A stretch of 19,252 bases of DNA from Gemmatimonadaceae bacterium (GTDB taxonomy: Bacteria > Gemmatimonadota > Gemmatimonadetes > Gemmatimonadales > Gemmatimonadaceae). The notes beneath the pieces are model-generated. The model was not told the origin of the DNA. It saw only the letters and a list, made by a program, of their open reading frames with translations, and ran no database searches. The stretch lies in assembly GCA_016720905.1 (NCBI GenBank), contig JADKJT010000004.1:1-19252 (forward strand), in the 5' to 3' direction. This document shows, piece by piece, positions 1 through 9,220 of the stretch (position 1 is its first letter; the number at the start of each line of letters is the position of its first letter). The translations under genes and the position numbers were made by a program.

Positions 1-24
1 TAGTTAGGAAGGCGCAACTACGAC

Positions 25-1817
25 CTAATCTGACGGACCCCTCGGCAGCCCAGCTGACCGAGCACCTCCCGAGTGGCGACGTCGCACCCGTTCCTGCGCG
101 GCCGCAATAGCGGCATCGAAGCCCACCGCGTTGACGGCCATGTCAAGGATCTTAGTCAGCGCTGCAACATAGTAGTCGCGCCACGCCTCAGTGATGACGC
201 GTTCGGCGGCCGCGGTCGATCCACTCTGGATGGCCTTGGCCGACAGGTCCCCTTGTGTGCGCAGTTCACGCACCGCCACGTCGGCCAGTTCGGTGATTGC
301 GGCCTTGGTAACGCCGGGTGTACCCGCCGTGAGCAGGAGAGCCGGTGTTGAGCGCGCAGTTGCCGACATTGGTGAGGGTGGTGGCACTCACCGTGTCCAG
401 CCGATCGAGATCCGGTGTGGTAGAACTGATCGGTAAAGTGCCAGAGTAGCACCGCGGTTTTTTCGCATTTGAGAAACGGCGTGTGATCGCTGCCGCCCTC
501 AAAGGGATTGGACTTGACCACCCAGCCGGTGGTGGCGGCACGATCGAGACAGCGTTGCCGCACCGTCGTTGAACCAGTAGGCGCGAATGGCCGACGCGGC
601 AATCGGACTGCCGCCCATTCAGTGCTGATCTTCGCCACGTACCCACACGGCGACGGGTCGGGCATCTTCTCGATGAGGAACGTGCCCGCCGGTGAGGGCG
701 ATGTTCTCGCCCACCATATCCAGCGACATGCCCACTACCGAAGGCCGCCGCACGCTGTCTTCAGCGAGAAAGCGGTCGGTGGAACCAATTTCGTCGCCCC
801 CACAGAAACGTGGATGTGCGCGCTGGATTAACCTGTCCGCGCTTGAACATCACCGCCGCCGTGCGCGCCATCTCGGCCAGCAGCCCCACCCCCGACGCAT
901 TGTCGTTGGCACCGGGTTCCTGCACATGCGCCGAATAGACGAAGCGTTCGGCGGGACGAAGCGCACCGCCAGATTCGCCACCACGGTGCGTTCCGGGACG
1001 CGACTCGAATTGTGCCTTCACCAAAAGCGCGCACTAGCACTGGGGCCGGCGGAAAGCGCGGCCTTGAGCGCGAATCGCGCGGCGCGGACGACACAAAGAT
1101 CACGAAGCCGCGATTGACGGTGTCCCGGGTGACGCTGGTGAGATTGAATAGCCGTGGTGTTCTTCGGTGCCCGCTGGTTGTAGGCGGGCAGTTTCTGCGC
1201 GGCCAGCATACCCAGTGCGCGAACGTTGCATCACCACGGGGAACACCGCGCGGAGATTGCCGTCAACCAGCGAGATGGCGCCGGTGAGATCCTAGACAGC
1301 TCGGCGTCAGTACCGGCGCCAATATCAATGACGCGCGCGCGGTCACGCCCCATCAGGTGTGGACCACGAGTTGATGGCGATCATGTTGTGATTCGTGGCC
1401 CCGGTCATCAGCGGCGCGTTGCGTCCGACAATGATGAGCGACGCGTCGTCGGGCGTCCACGCTGGCGCGGTCATGAGTCGCGACTCACGCGGAAGACGAG
1501 CCGATCATGGAGTGTCGCGCGCGACTCCGGGCACGTAGCCAAGCTGCCGTGAGCAGGGCCGCCACGGTACCGATAGATGCGTCGATCCCGCGGTTGCCGG
1601 AGTCGGAAGAACTGTTCGACCAGTCCCACCGTGGTGCGTGCACGGTCACCGGAGAGCTCGCGGCTTATGGGCCCGCTGAGCGTGGCAGATGCCGGTGGCA
1701 CGACGCGCTGCTCGCGCTCGGTGTTTGTGCGGCGAGCGGACTGGTGCTCACGATACACGCCAGAAGCACCGCAGCAAGCGCACTCGCCCGAAACGGCAAC
1801 ACGGAAGGGTTCATCAT
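25..1817 (-). pseudogene. M28-family zinc aminopeptidase, secreted, multiply frameshifted
   Basis: Secreted metallopeptidase of family M28 that would remove N-terminal residues from peptides outside the cytoplasm. The chosen start (ATG at 1817, Met-Met-Asn) opens a signal peptide with a hydrophobic core ending STSPLAAQ. After several frame changes the minus strand encodes, in order, an N-terminal stretch with ISRELSGDRARTTVGL, a mid region, the M28 metal motif HVQEPGANDNASG (about 928-890), a WGDE-like acidic pair just after it when the frame is corrected, and GGSDHTPFL (about 497-471) followed by LLWHFTDQFYHT, all typical of the family. The C-terminal helical part ends at a TAG at 25. Total extent is about 600 codons, near the size of secreted M28 enzymes, so little is missing although at least six frame changes are needed. 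I cannot tell sequencing error from real decay. It is the last gene of a minus-strand group beginning at 3553. Confidence 0.8.
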
Positions 1818-1950
1818 CCACCACCTCGGCGGTTGAAGACTCGTTCGTGGTCGGCGTTTACTGACAATCACAGAAAGCGCGTCAGTTGGCAGGTACGTCT
1901 TCTATCAGGCGCGCGAGAATTTCGGGACCGTATCGCTGTGCGGCCGATTC

Positions 1951-2509
1951 TTAAGCCACCGCGCCGATGGTTCGATCACCCTGCTGCTGCCACGTCGCCC
2001 GGCGCGCTCCGGCCGTGTCGGCGTGCGGTTCCGACAAGCCATCCATGACGAGCACAAAAGTACGACACTGACCAAGTGGCATGGGATGGCTTCGAATGAC
2101 TCGCGGGTTGGCGAGTGATGCGCCAGGCGGCGCCATCAGGCAGAGATGGATGACCACCCGAAGTTCGCGGTGGCGGACCAACTGTGCCTCATAGGTGTCG
2201 GGCGCTTCCGAGCGCGATGTGCACGGGTCCCGCGATGGCATTTTCTACGGGGTGCAGCAAAGTCGGCGTTGTCCGGACGGTACGCATTTGGACAGTGCCT
2301 TCAAACGTGTCATTAGGAACCGAGAGGCGCCATCGGGCCATTGCTGTTGAATTGCCAACTCACTGAAAGCGCCAGTGCGCCCTGGAATACCACACGGGGC
2401 CGCGGTGCGGCGCAGTGTTCACGATGCCGTCGTGGGAAACGGGAGAGGAAAACGTGAGAATGAAGAGATGGGAGCGCTGCGAGTCAGCGAAGTACGCGCA
2501 GGTCTTCAT
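1951..2509 (-). pseudogene. Unidentified short gene coupled to the Vgb-like gene
   Basis: I do not recognise this gene. Its ATG at 2509 overlaps the TGA of the upstream Vgb-like gene (2508-2506) as ATGA, the usual sign of translational coupling, so a gene is likely here. No single frame is open throughout. Pieces that read like protein are WQFNSNGPMAPLGS (about 2355), then a shifted frame with DTFEGTVQMRTVRTTPTLL (about 2300), then EAQLVRHRELRVVIHL (about 2190) and a tail ending at the TAA at 1951. Joined, this gives about 185 residues. The first 30 codons could be a damaged signal peptide, but the hydrophobic core is poor. No catalytic motif or membrane helix can be defended. The joined reading is my inference and both the function and the exact 3' end are open. 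Confidence 0.3.
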
Positions 2510-3553
2510 CCAATTGGGCGCGCGGTCCCTTTGGGCACCACGGCGCGCCCGGATCGGGCCGCGATCAATGCCGAACCCATGGATCGCGTTGCCTTGTCGA
2601 ACACCAGTGTCGCACCGTATTCGGCGTGGAATGCCGAAGGGTAGTGCCAAAAGGGACTTTCGTTCGAGTGAGGATCGAATCTCACTAAGCGATTAGGTTG
2701 CGGCCGGTTTCAACGAACCCTGGCGGTCCTCTCATCGACTGTCATGTCGTAGGGGGAATGACACCGCGCCACAGGGCATGGGCCATTCGCGCACGTTGCC
2801 GGTGAAGGGATCAATTTGGCTCAGAAACCCTCGAGTGTAGTCCACGTACCATACGCCACCGTCGCTGGTGGGGGCGATACGTCGGCCACGAGAGCAAACA
2901 CGTCAGGAAGGACTTACTCACGCACACGCAACGGTGTGGGATCGATGGTGGAGATCCTGTTGGTGCCGAACAGGTTGAACCACGGGCGTCCGCCGCGATC
3001 GAACAATGCCGTCGGTCTTGCCGCCGGTGCTGGACGCAGGTAAGCAGCGAGACTTGCCGGTGGTACGCGCGAGATGACCCACCATGTTTGCTGTTCTGCA
3101 GCGTGAACCACAGATCACCCTTCGCGTCGAAGGCGATCGTGTGCGGGTCTTTGGCGGCGGGGTCGGGCATAGGATAGCGCGTGATGACCCCGGTGCGTCC
3201 ATCGATGCGGCCGATCATGCCGTTGCGATTGCCGGTGTACCAGGCGTTGCCACGCTCGTCTATCGAAACGGAGTGTGGGTACGTTCCGCTGTCGATTTTC
3301 AATGCGGGTGAAGGCGCCGGTTTTCGGATCGAGTCGGGCCCACGTAATTGCCCGCTTGTCCTACAAACCAGACGCGACCGCTGGCATCGAGTGATGGATC
3401 CCGCGGGGTGGTCTTCTCCCACGGCACCGTCCATTCGGTGAGGCGCACGGTGTCGGCCGTTGTCGCCGTCGTCGGTTGCGCCGAGATCGCGCCTGGTACC
3501 ATCAGCACGGCGCTGCATGAAAGGATGGCGAGGCGAGCGGGCAACGCAGTCAT
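2506..3553 (-). pseudogene. Vgb/streptogramin-lyase-like beta-propeller protein, secreted, frameshifted
   Basis: Exported six- or seven-bladed propeller protein of the virginiamycin B lyase (Vgb)-like group. The ATG at 3553 starts a clear signal peptide (MTALPARLAILSCSA...AISAQ). Successive blade motifs of the form G-x-x-W-[YF]-x-x...G-x-I-x-x-I-D-x-x-T-G appear across frames: GRVWFVGQAGNYVG, GNAWYTGNRNGMIGRID, GDLWFTLQNS, GRPWFNLFGTNRIS, GGVWYVDYTRGFLSQID, and finally NRLVRFDPHS and VFDKATRS near the C-terminus, ending at a TGA at 2506. About 349 codons, the normal family length, so damage is limited to small indels, of which about five are needed. Most environmental members of this group have no proven lyase activity, so antibiotic inactivation should not be assumed. 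It heads a minus-strand group with the short unknown gene and the M28 peptidase. Confidence 0.78.
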
Positions 3554-3789
3554 GAGTGAGGCCCTCGGTCAGGCGGTAGGTCGTGTGCGGGCACGTCTAT
3601 TCGGGCGCCGTTGAGACCCGCTGGCACTAAGATAGAACTCGCCCGTACCGTGTGAAGGGGTGTCTGGCGTAACAAACGGACGTGCGACTGCGGTTAGTCG
3701 CGCCGCAAGGTTGACCGGTTCTATTCAGGGTCTGGATCGCGCGATGGCGGTGCAGGCCCTTGGGATTCACTCCGGTGTACCAGACCCTC
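3554..3789. other. Divergent intergenic region (Vgb-like / mprF)
   Basis: This 236-nt gap separates the divergent starts at 3553 (minus) and 3790 (plus) and should hold both promoters. A TAAGAT hexamer lies near 3628 and a TTGACC near 3711, but neither has a partner at convincing spacing, so I call no promoter. No tRNA, hairpin terminator or conserved short ORF is visible. If mprF really starts further upstream (TTG at 3760, or ATG at 3744 after an indel) the gap shrinks by 30-46 nt. Confidence 0.4.
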
Positions 3790-5888
3790 ATGACCCATCC
3801 GGCAACCGCCGAGTCGCTTCCGAGCGCGTCCTCGTTGCACGGCGAGTCTGTCGCCTGGCGTCGCTGGCTGCTTCCGTTGACGTCACTGGTCATTCTCGTC
3901 ATTGCCGGGATTGTCGTGCGCGATGAATTGGGCACCACGACCTATCACGCCGTAATGCACACGCTGTCGACGTGGTCGCGTCGATCACTGCTGGGCGCAC
4001 TGGCGCTGACCGGGGCATGCTATGCGGTGCTGCCCCTGTATGATGTGCTCGGGCTGCGCTACGCGCGCACCCCGATTCCGCTGCGCAAGTCGCGGCAGGC
4101 ATCGCTCTTCGCATACGCGTTCAGTCAAACGCTGGGTTTCGCGGCGATTACCGGCGGGGCGTTTGATTGCGATTCTGGACCGAGCGGACTGACCATCCGA
4201 CGTAGCGCGCGCCGCGACGTTCTCCGCCATTGGTTTCTGGATCGGCTTGCTGGGCGCGTCCGGACTGGCGCTGACATTCAGGCGCTACCGTCGGCCGCCA
4301 TTGCGTATGCCTCGTCCACCGTGTTCCGCGCGATCGGTATCGGCCTGCTGGGTGTTGTCCTGTCGTATCTGGTCCTGGCCAGCGTTCGACGACGACCCAT
4401 CGTCATTGGCGGTGTCGCACTGACCCCGCCGGGGGTCGTCCTGACGGCGCTGCAGGTTGTGGTGGCTGCGGCGGACTGGACCCTGGCTGCTGCGGTGCTG
4501 TGGGCGCTGCTCCCAGCCACACCCGGTCTGGGATTCGTGGCATTCCTCGGCTCCTTTGCGTTGGCGCAGGCGATCGGCCTGGCCAGTCATGTGCCGGGCG
4601 GTCTGGGCGTGTTCGACTCCCTCATGGTCGTGTTGTTGACACCGGTGATTGGCGCACCGCTCGCGATTGCGGCGCTGGTCGCGTATCGCGCGGTGTACTA
4701 CCTACTGCCGTTCATGATCGCGGCGTTGATGCTGGCGGTCATGCTGGCGCGTCGACGTCAACGGGATCTCGCCAATGCCGCGCGGTTCACAGCACGACTG
4801 GCGGGGCGATGGGGCCGACGGTCCTCCCGACAATCCTCAGTGCGGCGACTTTCATTGCCGGGCTGAGTTTGCTGCTCTCCGGTGCCACCCCGGCGGAACG
4901 TTCGCGCGTGGCCGCGCTCGAGCGCATTCTGCCGCTGGGCGTCATCGAAGTGTCATCTGACCGGCAGTCTCGTCGGCGCGGCGCTGGTGGTGCTGGCGTG
5001 GGCGCTGTGTTGCCAGACGCCGTTACCCTGATGCGTGCCAAGGGTATCGTGCTGCGCGCGTCCGATACGCGCGCGAATCTGGCATTGTTGGGCGACAAGG
5101 CGCTGCTGATGGACGATGCGGATCGATCGATGCTGATGTATGGCGTGGAAGGTCGAAGCTGGGTTGCGCTTGGGGATCCGATTGGTGATGTCGACGCCGG
5201 TGACGAGTTGGCGTGGCGGTTTCGCGAGTTGGCCGATCGACACGGTGGCTGGACGGTGTTCTACGAGGTCGGCACGTCCCGTCTGCCCCTTTGTACATCG
5301 ATCTTGGGCTATCGCTGCTCAAGCTTGGCGAGGAGGCGCTGGTGCCCTTGGCGGATTTCAGTCTTGACGGCAACACGCGCAAAGGACTGCGCCGAGTCAT
5401 GAAGGATGCGGAGAAGCGGCAGGTCACCTTTGAGATCGTCCATGAAACCGATGTTCCCGTTGCTCCCGACGCTCGCGTCGATTTCAGAAACTTGGCTGGA
5501 GGAAAAGCATGTGCGCGAAAAGGATTCTCCTGGGTCGCTTTGATGCCGACTATTTGGCGCACCAACCGATCGCGTTGGTGCGGCATGCGGGGACGCCTGT
5601 GGCGTGGGGACACGCCGAAAGCTACGCCCACTTCAGCCTCGGCATGGCGCCGTTGTCGGGGCTTGAGTCGCGGGCGCTGGCCCCACTCTGGAACCGTGCC
5701 GGCGCGTTCGTGTTCAAATTCGGCGAGCACTTTTACAACTTCCGCGGCTTGCGACAGTACAAGGACAAGTTTGATCCCATCTGGGAGCCGCGCTATCTGG
5801 CATCGCCGGGGGATTGGCGTTGCCGCGAATTCTTACCAATGTGGCCGCGCTGATCTCGGGCGGATTAGGAGGCCTGGTGCGCAAATGA
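3790..5888 (+). pseudogene. mprF: MprF: aminoacyl-phosphatidylglycerol synthase/flippase, frameshifted and apparently shortened
   Basis: Integral membrane enzyme that transfers an amino acid (lysine or alanine) from tRNA to phosphatidylglycerol and flips the product outward, lowering surface negative charge. The N-terminal half shows several hydrophobic segments with GGAF...RFW (needing two compensating frameshifts near 4158-4215) and FALAQAIGLASHVPGGLGVFDSL, the hallmark of the UPF0104/flippase domain. The C-terminal DUF2156 synthase domain is clear: TRANLALLGDKALL, YGVEGRSWVALGDP, FRELADRHGGW, LGLSLLKLGEEA, LGMAPLSGLE, APLWNRAGAF, FYNFRGLRQYKDKF, WEPRYLASPG. The gene spans about 700 codons against some 850 usual for MprF. 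The loss maps to two junctions: near 5010, where the second block of membrane helices is absent, and near 5605-5615, where about 37 residues of the synthase domain are absent in frame. Start at 3790 (MTHPATAES) is a choice; TTG at 3760 is also possible. The TGA (5886-5888) overlaps the next gene. Confidence 0.88.
5867..5872 (+). promoter_or_regulatory. Shine-Dalgarno AGGAGG for the AcvB/VirJ-like gene
   Basis: AGGAGG lies inside the last codons of mprF, 12 nt before the ATG at 5885. That ATG overlaps the mprF stop as ATGA, so this site together with coupling decides the start. The spacing is on the long side. Confidence 0.55.
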
Positions 5889-6583
5889 AGCGACTCGTGC
5901 ACGGACTCTCGCTGGTCTCAATGATTGCGTTGCACGTACCGACGATGGCGGCGCAGATATCGCCTGCTTCGTCGGTGGCCGACCTGCCGCTTATCTGGGT
6001 GGCACCAGGTGTCAGCGCACATGTCACCGCGGTGCTGCTCAGCGGTGATGGCGGGTGGGCGGAGCTGATCAAGGAGGTCGCAGACGGTCTTGCCGCGCAC
6101 GGCATTGGCGTAGTCGGATTCAACTCGCGGGCGTGGCTGTCGAAGCCCAGAACACGGGAGGCCACGGCCGGCTGTGGTGCGCCATCGATGCGGCGCAGCG
6201 TCGATGGCCAGCCGATCGACTGCTGCTGGTGGGCTATTCCGTGGCGCGGACATGGCGCCGTTGTCGTCCACCCGGTTACCTCAGCCGCTCGCGGCGCAAC
6301 GCCGGCATTGCCATGTTCGGTCTGGCGCCGATGGCCAGTTTCGAATTTCATCTCATCGACTTGGTGAAGGACACGCGTCGAGCCAGCGACATTGCGATCG
6401 AGCCGGAACTCGAAAAGCTACGCGGCACGCGCATGGTGTGCGTGTATGGCACGGACGAGGAGACATCTGGTTGTCGCGACGACTCATCGGGGCTGATGAC
6501 AAAGGATGCGCGCGGGTGGCCATCACTTTGACCGCAATAGCAGTGCGCTGGTGGCGCATGCGCTGGCCCTGCTGGTCAGGTGA
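5885..6583 (+). pseudogene. AcvB/VirJ-family periplasmic serine hydrolase, frameshifted
   Basis: Exported alpha/beta hydrolase of the AcvB/VirJ family. Established knowledge: Agrobacterium AcvB hydrolyses lysyl-phosphatidylglycerol in the periplasm and is co-transcribed with the mprF homologue lpiA. Seen here: the ATG at 5885 overlaps the mprF stop; a signal peptide (MKRLVHGLSLVSMIAL...MAAQ); the family motif VLLSGDGGWAELIKEVA with GIGVVGFNSRAWLSKP behind it; then in shifted frames DRLLLVGYSVGAD, whose Ser is the expected nucleophile; FGLAPMASFEFHLID; RGTRMVCVYGTDEE; and GGHHFDRNSSALVAHAL with the conserved histidines, ending at TGA 6581-6583. About 233 codons, so it corresponds to the single-domain VirJ form and not the two-domain AcvB. 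At least three frame changes are needed. Substrate is inferred from the mprF coupling. Confidence 0.82.
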
Positions 6584-6586
6584 TTG

Positions 6587-8161
6587 TCAAACCAGAATCG
6601 GTCTGCTCCAGTCTCGCAACAGGGTAACACGAAACGCTGCGCCCGTTGTGGTGTTGTCGAGGACGATCTGCCCGCCGTGCGCATGGGCTGTAAGCGTGCG
6701 ATGGCCAATCCCAGCCCGGCGCCGCTGGCCGTTGGCACGCGACTCGTGCCTGACGACAGACCCTCCCCGCGTCAACCGCACCCCGGACAAAGCGATCGAA
6801 GATGCGCGGGCGCAGCTCTGGCGGGATACCCGGACCGGAGTCGGCAACGACTATGACGACGTACGACGCAGTGTTGCGGAACGCTACCGAAATGGCGCCA
6901 TCCCGCGGTGTGTGCTTCAGCGCATTGTCCAGCAGGTTCAGCAACAGGCGTCGGAGCAGCACCGGATCCCCATCCACGAACACGGCATCGCGATTGTCAC
7001 CAGCATGCTCGAGTGTCAAGCGCATATGCTGGTCGTCGGCGATGGTCCGCACACTACGAACGCTCGCCGCAAGCAACTCGCCAATGTCAACCCGCTCGCG
7101 TTGGTGAATGGGGCTGGCCGCATCGGCTCGCGCCAACAGAAAGAGATCGTCGATAATGCGGACAGACGCACCGACTCGTCGCGAATGATCGCCAGGGCGT
7201 CCCGGATACTCGGCTTCTGCGCGCGTGGGCATTTGCGGTGCCACGTCCGCTTCTCCGCACAATGGCGATGGGCGTGCGCAGTTCATGCGACATCAGCCAC
7301 GAACCGCCGCTGAACACGAAAGGCGACATCCACGTGCCAGGAGATCGTTGACCACCGTGGCCAGGCGACCCAGTTCGTCGTACGGATGCTGACGGGTAGG
7401 CGTTCGTCCAATGTAGCGGCGGAAATGCGCGCCGCCGACGCCGCCATTTCCTCCACGGGCGCGAGACTGCGTCGCGCCAGCAGGTAGCCAACGAGGATGG
7501 TTACGGCGAGGGCGAAGGGAATGGCCAGCAGCAGCGTGGTGCGCACGCGGTCCAGCACGGCCACGTCCTCTTCATCGGAGCGCAGGACGCCAACGATGAG
7601 TGCGGGCTCCAGGGAATCGACGATCCCCGGGCCGACGCGGACGAGTGCGGCGCGCCAGATCTGATCGTCGATGGTCAGCGAGCGCAGCAGGGTCTCGTTG
7701 CCGAGCGGCTTGAGGCGCAACAATTCGCGCACAGGCGGTGACAGCGCTACGGTGTCGGGGTCAACCGGGGGCGTCGGCGCGATGTGTGCCCCAGGCCGCG
7801 TGTTGGCGCGTCGTCGGGTAGGCACGCGATTGGCGGCCACCACGCGCGCGGCATCATCCACAATCAGCACATCGAAATCGCCGATATGGAGCTCGCGTAA
7901 GGCGTCGCGTACGGCCGTCCGCACCACGCGCGTGCTGTCTGCGATACGGCGTGCACCCTGTCGTTCCGCGAGCACGGCACCGGCGATGGCGCGCGCCGAC
8001 TCGCTGACGGTGGTGTTGGCGCGCGCTTGCAATACGCCGCGCATGGTGATCCACGAGGCGACGCCAAAGACACTCAACAGCAGCGCCAGCACACTGGCGT
8101 TCCAGAGCGTCAGTCGCAGCCGGATCGAGACGCGCACTGGTGTGGATCGGCCGTTGCTCAT
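6587..8161 (-). pseudogene. Sensor histidine kinase of a two-component system, frameshifted in the kinase core
   Basis: Inner-membrane sensor kinase partner of the response regulator directly upstream (10 nt between its stop and this ATG at 8161). The first 260 residues are in one frame: a transmembrane helix around residues 18-38, a periplasmic sensor segment of about 140 residues with no recognisable fold, a second helix (TLLLAIPFALAVTILVGYLL) and a HAMP segment (ARRSLAPVEEM...LDERLPV). The frame then breaks near 7385, but the kinase motifs follow: H-box SHELRTPIAIVR (about 7310-7270), IIDDLFLLARAD, N-box LLNLLDNALKHTP, G1 VADSGPGIPPELRPRIFDRF, G2 GAGLGLAIA, ending VTLLRDWSRPILV at TGA 6587. 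Length after correction is about 525 residues, normal. The stimulus cannot be read from the sequence. Its end is convergent with the AcvB/VirJ-like gene, only 3 nt apart. Confidence 0.88.
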
Positions 8162-8171
8162 ACTGTAATGC

Positions 8172-8848
8172 TCACGGGGGCGCCGTGGCCGAGAGCACGT
8201 ATCCCGCGCCGCGACGTGTATGCAGCATGGCGGGCCACGGCGCCTTGTCGATCTTGCCCCGCAGGCGATTCACGTACACTTCGACGGCATTGGTAAAGGT
8301 GTCGTGATTGTCATCCCACACGTGGGCAACGATGTCGGCGCGTGACACGACTGTGTTTGCCCGTCGAGCCAGGAGTTCAAGCAGCGAGAACTCCTTGGCG
8401 GTGAGTGCAATGGGCACGCCAGTACGCGAGACGGAGTGCGCCAGCCGATCGATTTCGAGGTCGCCCACCCGCAGCACATCGGACTGGAGGTTTTCAGGAC
8501 GACGCAGCAGGGCGCAAACCGGGCCAGAAGCTCACCGAAATCGAATGGCTTGTTGAGATAGTCGTCGGCGCCACTGTCCAGCCCTGTAATGCGATCGGCG
8601 ACCGCATCGCGTGCGGTGAGCATCATGACCGGCGTGCGCATGCCGCGGGCACGCAACTCCTTGAGCACGGCGAACCCGTCGAGGCCGGGGAGCATGACGT
8701 CGAGGATGATCGCGTCGTAGCTGTTCACAGCGGCCTGCACGATGGCATCCTTGCCGTTACCCACGACATCAACGGCATACGTCTGCTCGCGCAATCCGCG
8801 CAATCAGTGGGCCAGCCGCGGATCGTCTTCGACAACCAGCAAGCGCAT
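8172..8848 (-). pseudogene. OmpR/PhoB-family response regulator with an early in-frame stop and a mid frameshift
   Basis: DNA-binding regulator phosphorylated by the adjacent kinase. The ATG at 8848 gives MRLLVVEDDPRLAH with the acidic pocket, then an in-frame TGA at 8806-8804. The receiver continues in the same frame: AIILDVMLPGLDGF (phospho-acceptor Asp), MMLTARDA (conserved Thr), DYLNKPFDFGELLARF (conserved Lys). A frame change near 8510-8480 leads into the winged-helix domain LRVGDLEIDRLAHSVSR, LTAKEFSLLELLARR, VSRADIVAHVWDD, NAVEVYVNRLRGKID and RRGAGYVL, ending at TGA 8172. The RLAH-stop-LRGL segment lacks residues relative to the usual RLADLxARGL, consistent with three bases lost in two places. 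So the stop is most simply an indel artefact. About 225 residues, normal length. Divergent from the small exported protein at 8957. Confidence 0.9.
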
Positions 8849-8956
8849 GGGATCGGCGTTAATCGGTGATTAAGGTGGCTACAGGTAGACTCTCCTTCGT
8901 CAACAGCGTCGCATTTCGCGATGGCCACGGACATAAAGACCAACCAGGAGTCTCCT
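8849..8956. other. Divergent intergenic region (response regulator / small exported protein)
   Basis: A 108-nt region between two divergent starts (8848 minus, 8957 plus), which must carry at least the plus-strand promoter. I see no clear -35/-10 pair and no strong direct repeat that would be a binding site for the OmpR-type regulator. The only confident element is the AGGAG ribosome-binding site at 8946-8950. Confidence 0.4.
8946..8950 (+). promoter_or_regulatory. Shine-Dalgarno AGGAG for the small exported protein
   Basis: AGGAG with a 6-nt spacer to the ATG at 8957. This picks 8957 as the start over the in-frame upstream ATG at 8921, and it places the signal peptide exactly at the N-terminus. 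Confidence 0.75.
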
Positions 8957-9202
8957 ATGAACCGCATCCGTTTCAGCCTTGTCGCCGCCTCGCTCGTATT
9001 TGCCGGCGTGGCCGGTGCCCAGCAGCCAACCGCCAAGAAGTTGGCTGACAAGCCCGTGGCTGTGAAGACGGCCGCGAAGCCGTCAACGGCGAAGGTCGAC
9101 ACGACCAAGAAGACGGACACCACCAAGCACGTCGCCAAGAAGGGGAAGAAAGGCGCGATGGCCAAGATGGACACCGCGAAGAAAGTGAAGAAGCCGAGCT
9201 GA
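8957..9202 (+). CDS. Small exported Lys/Thr/Ala-rich protein
   Basis: An 81-residue protein with no family that I recognise. Residues 1-21 form a signal peptide (MNRIRFSLVAASLVFAGVAGA) with cleavage before QQPT. The mature part of about 60 residues is almost only Lys, Ala, Thr, Asp, Val and Pro, with imperfect repeats of the type A-x-K-x-D-T-x-K-K-x-D-T-x-K, no Cys, no aromatic residue and no predicted fold, so it should be disordered and strongly basic. Such tails resemble histone-like or polyanion-binding segments, but this is only a compositional analogy. The frame is intact and has its own Shine-Dalgarno sequence and a terminator hairpin directly behind it, so it looks like a monocistronic unit. 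It is divergent from the response regulator, which could control it. Confidence 0.78.
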   Translation: MNRIRFSLVAASLVFAGVAGAQQPTAKKLADKPVAVKTAAKPSTAKVDTTKKTDTTKHVAKKGKKGAMAKMDTAKKVKKPS

Positions 9203-9220
9203 GCTGGGCGGCGACAACAA

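Noticed and set aside
2506..3553. Streptogramin resistance gene
   Set aside because: The propeller motifs only support the broad Vgb-like group. No resistance context is present and the frame is broken.
8804..8806. Selenocysteine or stop-codon readthrough in the response regulator
   Set aside because: The position is not catalytic in receiver domains, no SECIS-like element is apparent, and neighbouring indels explain the TGA.
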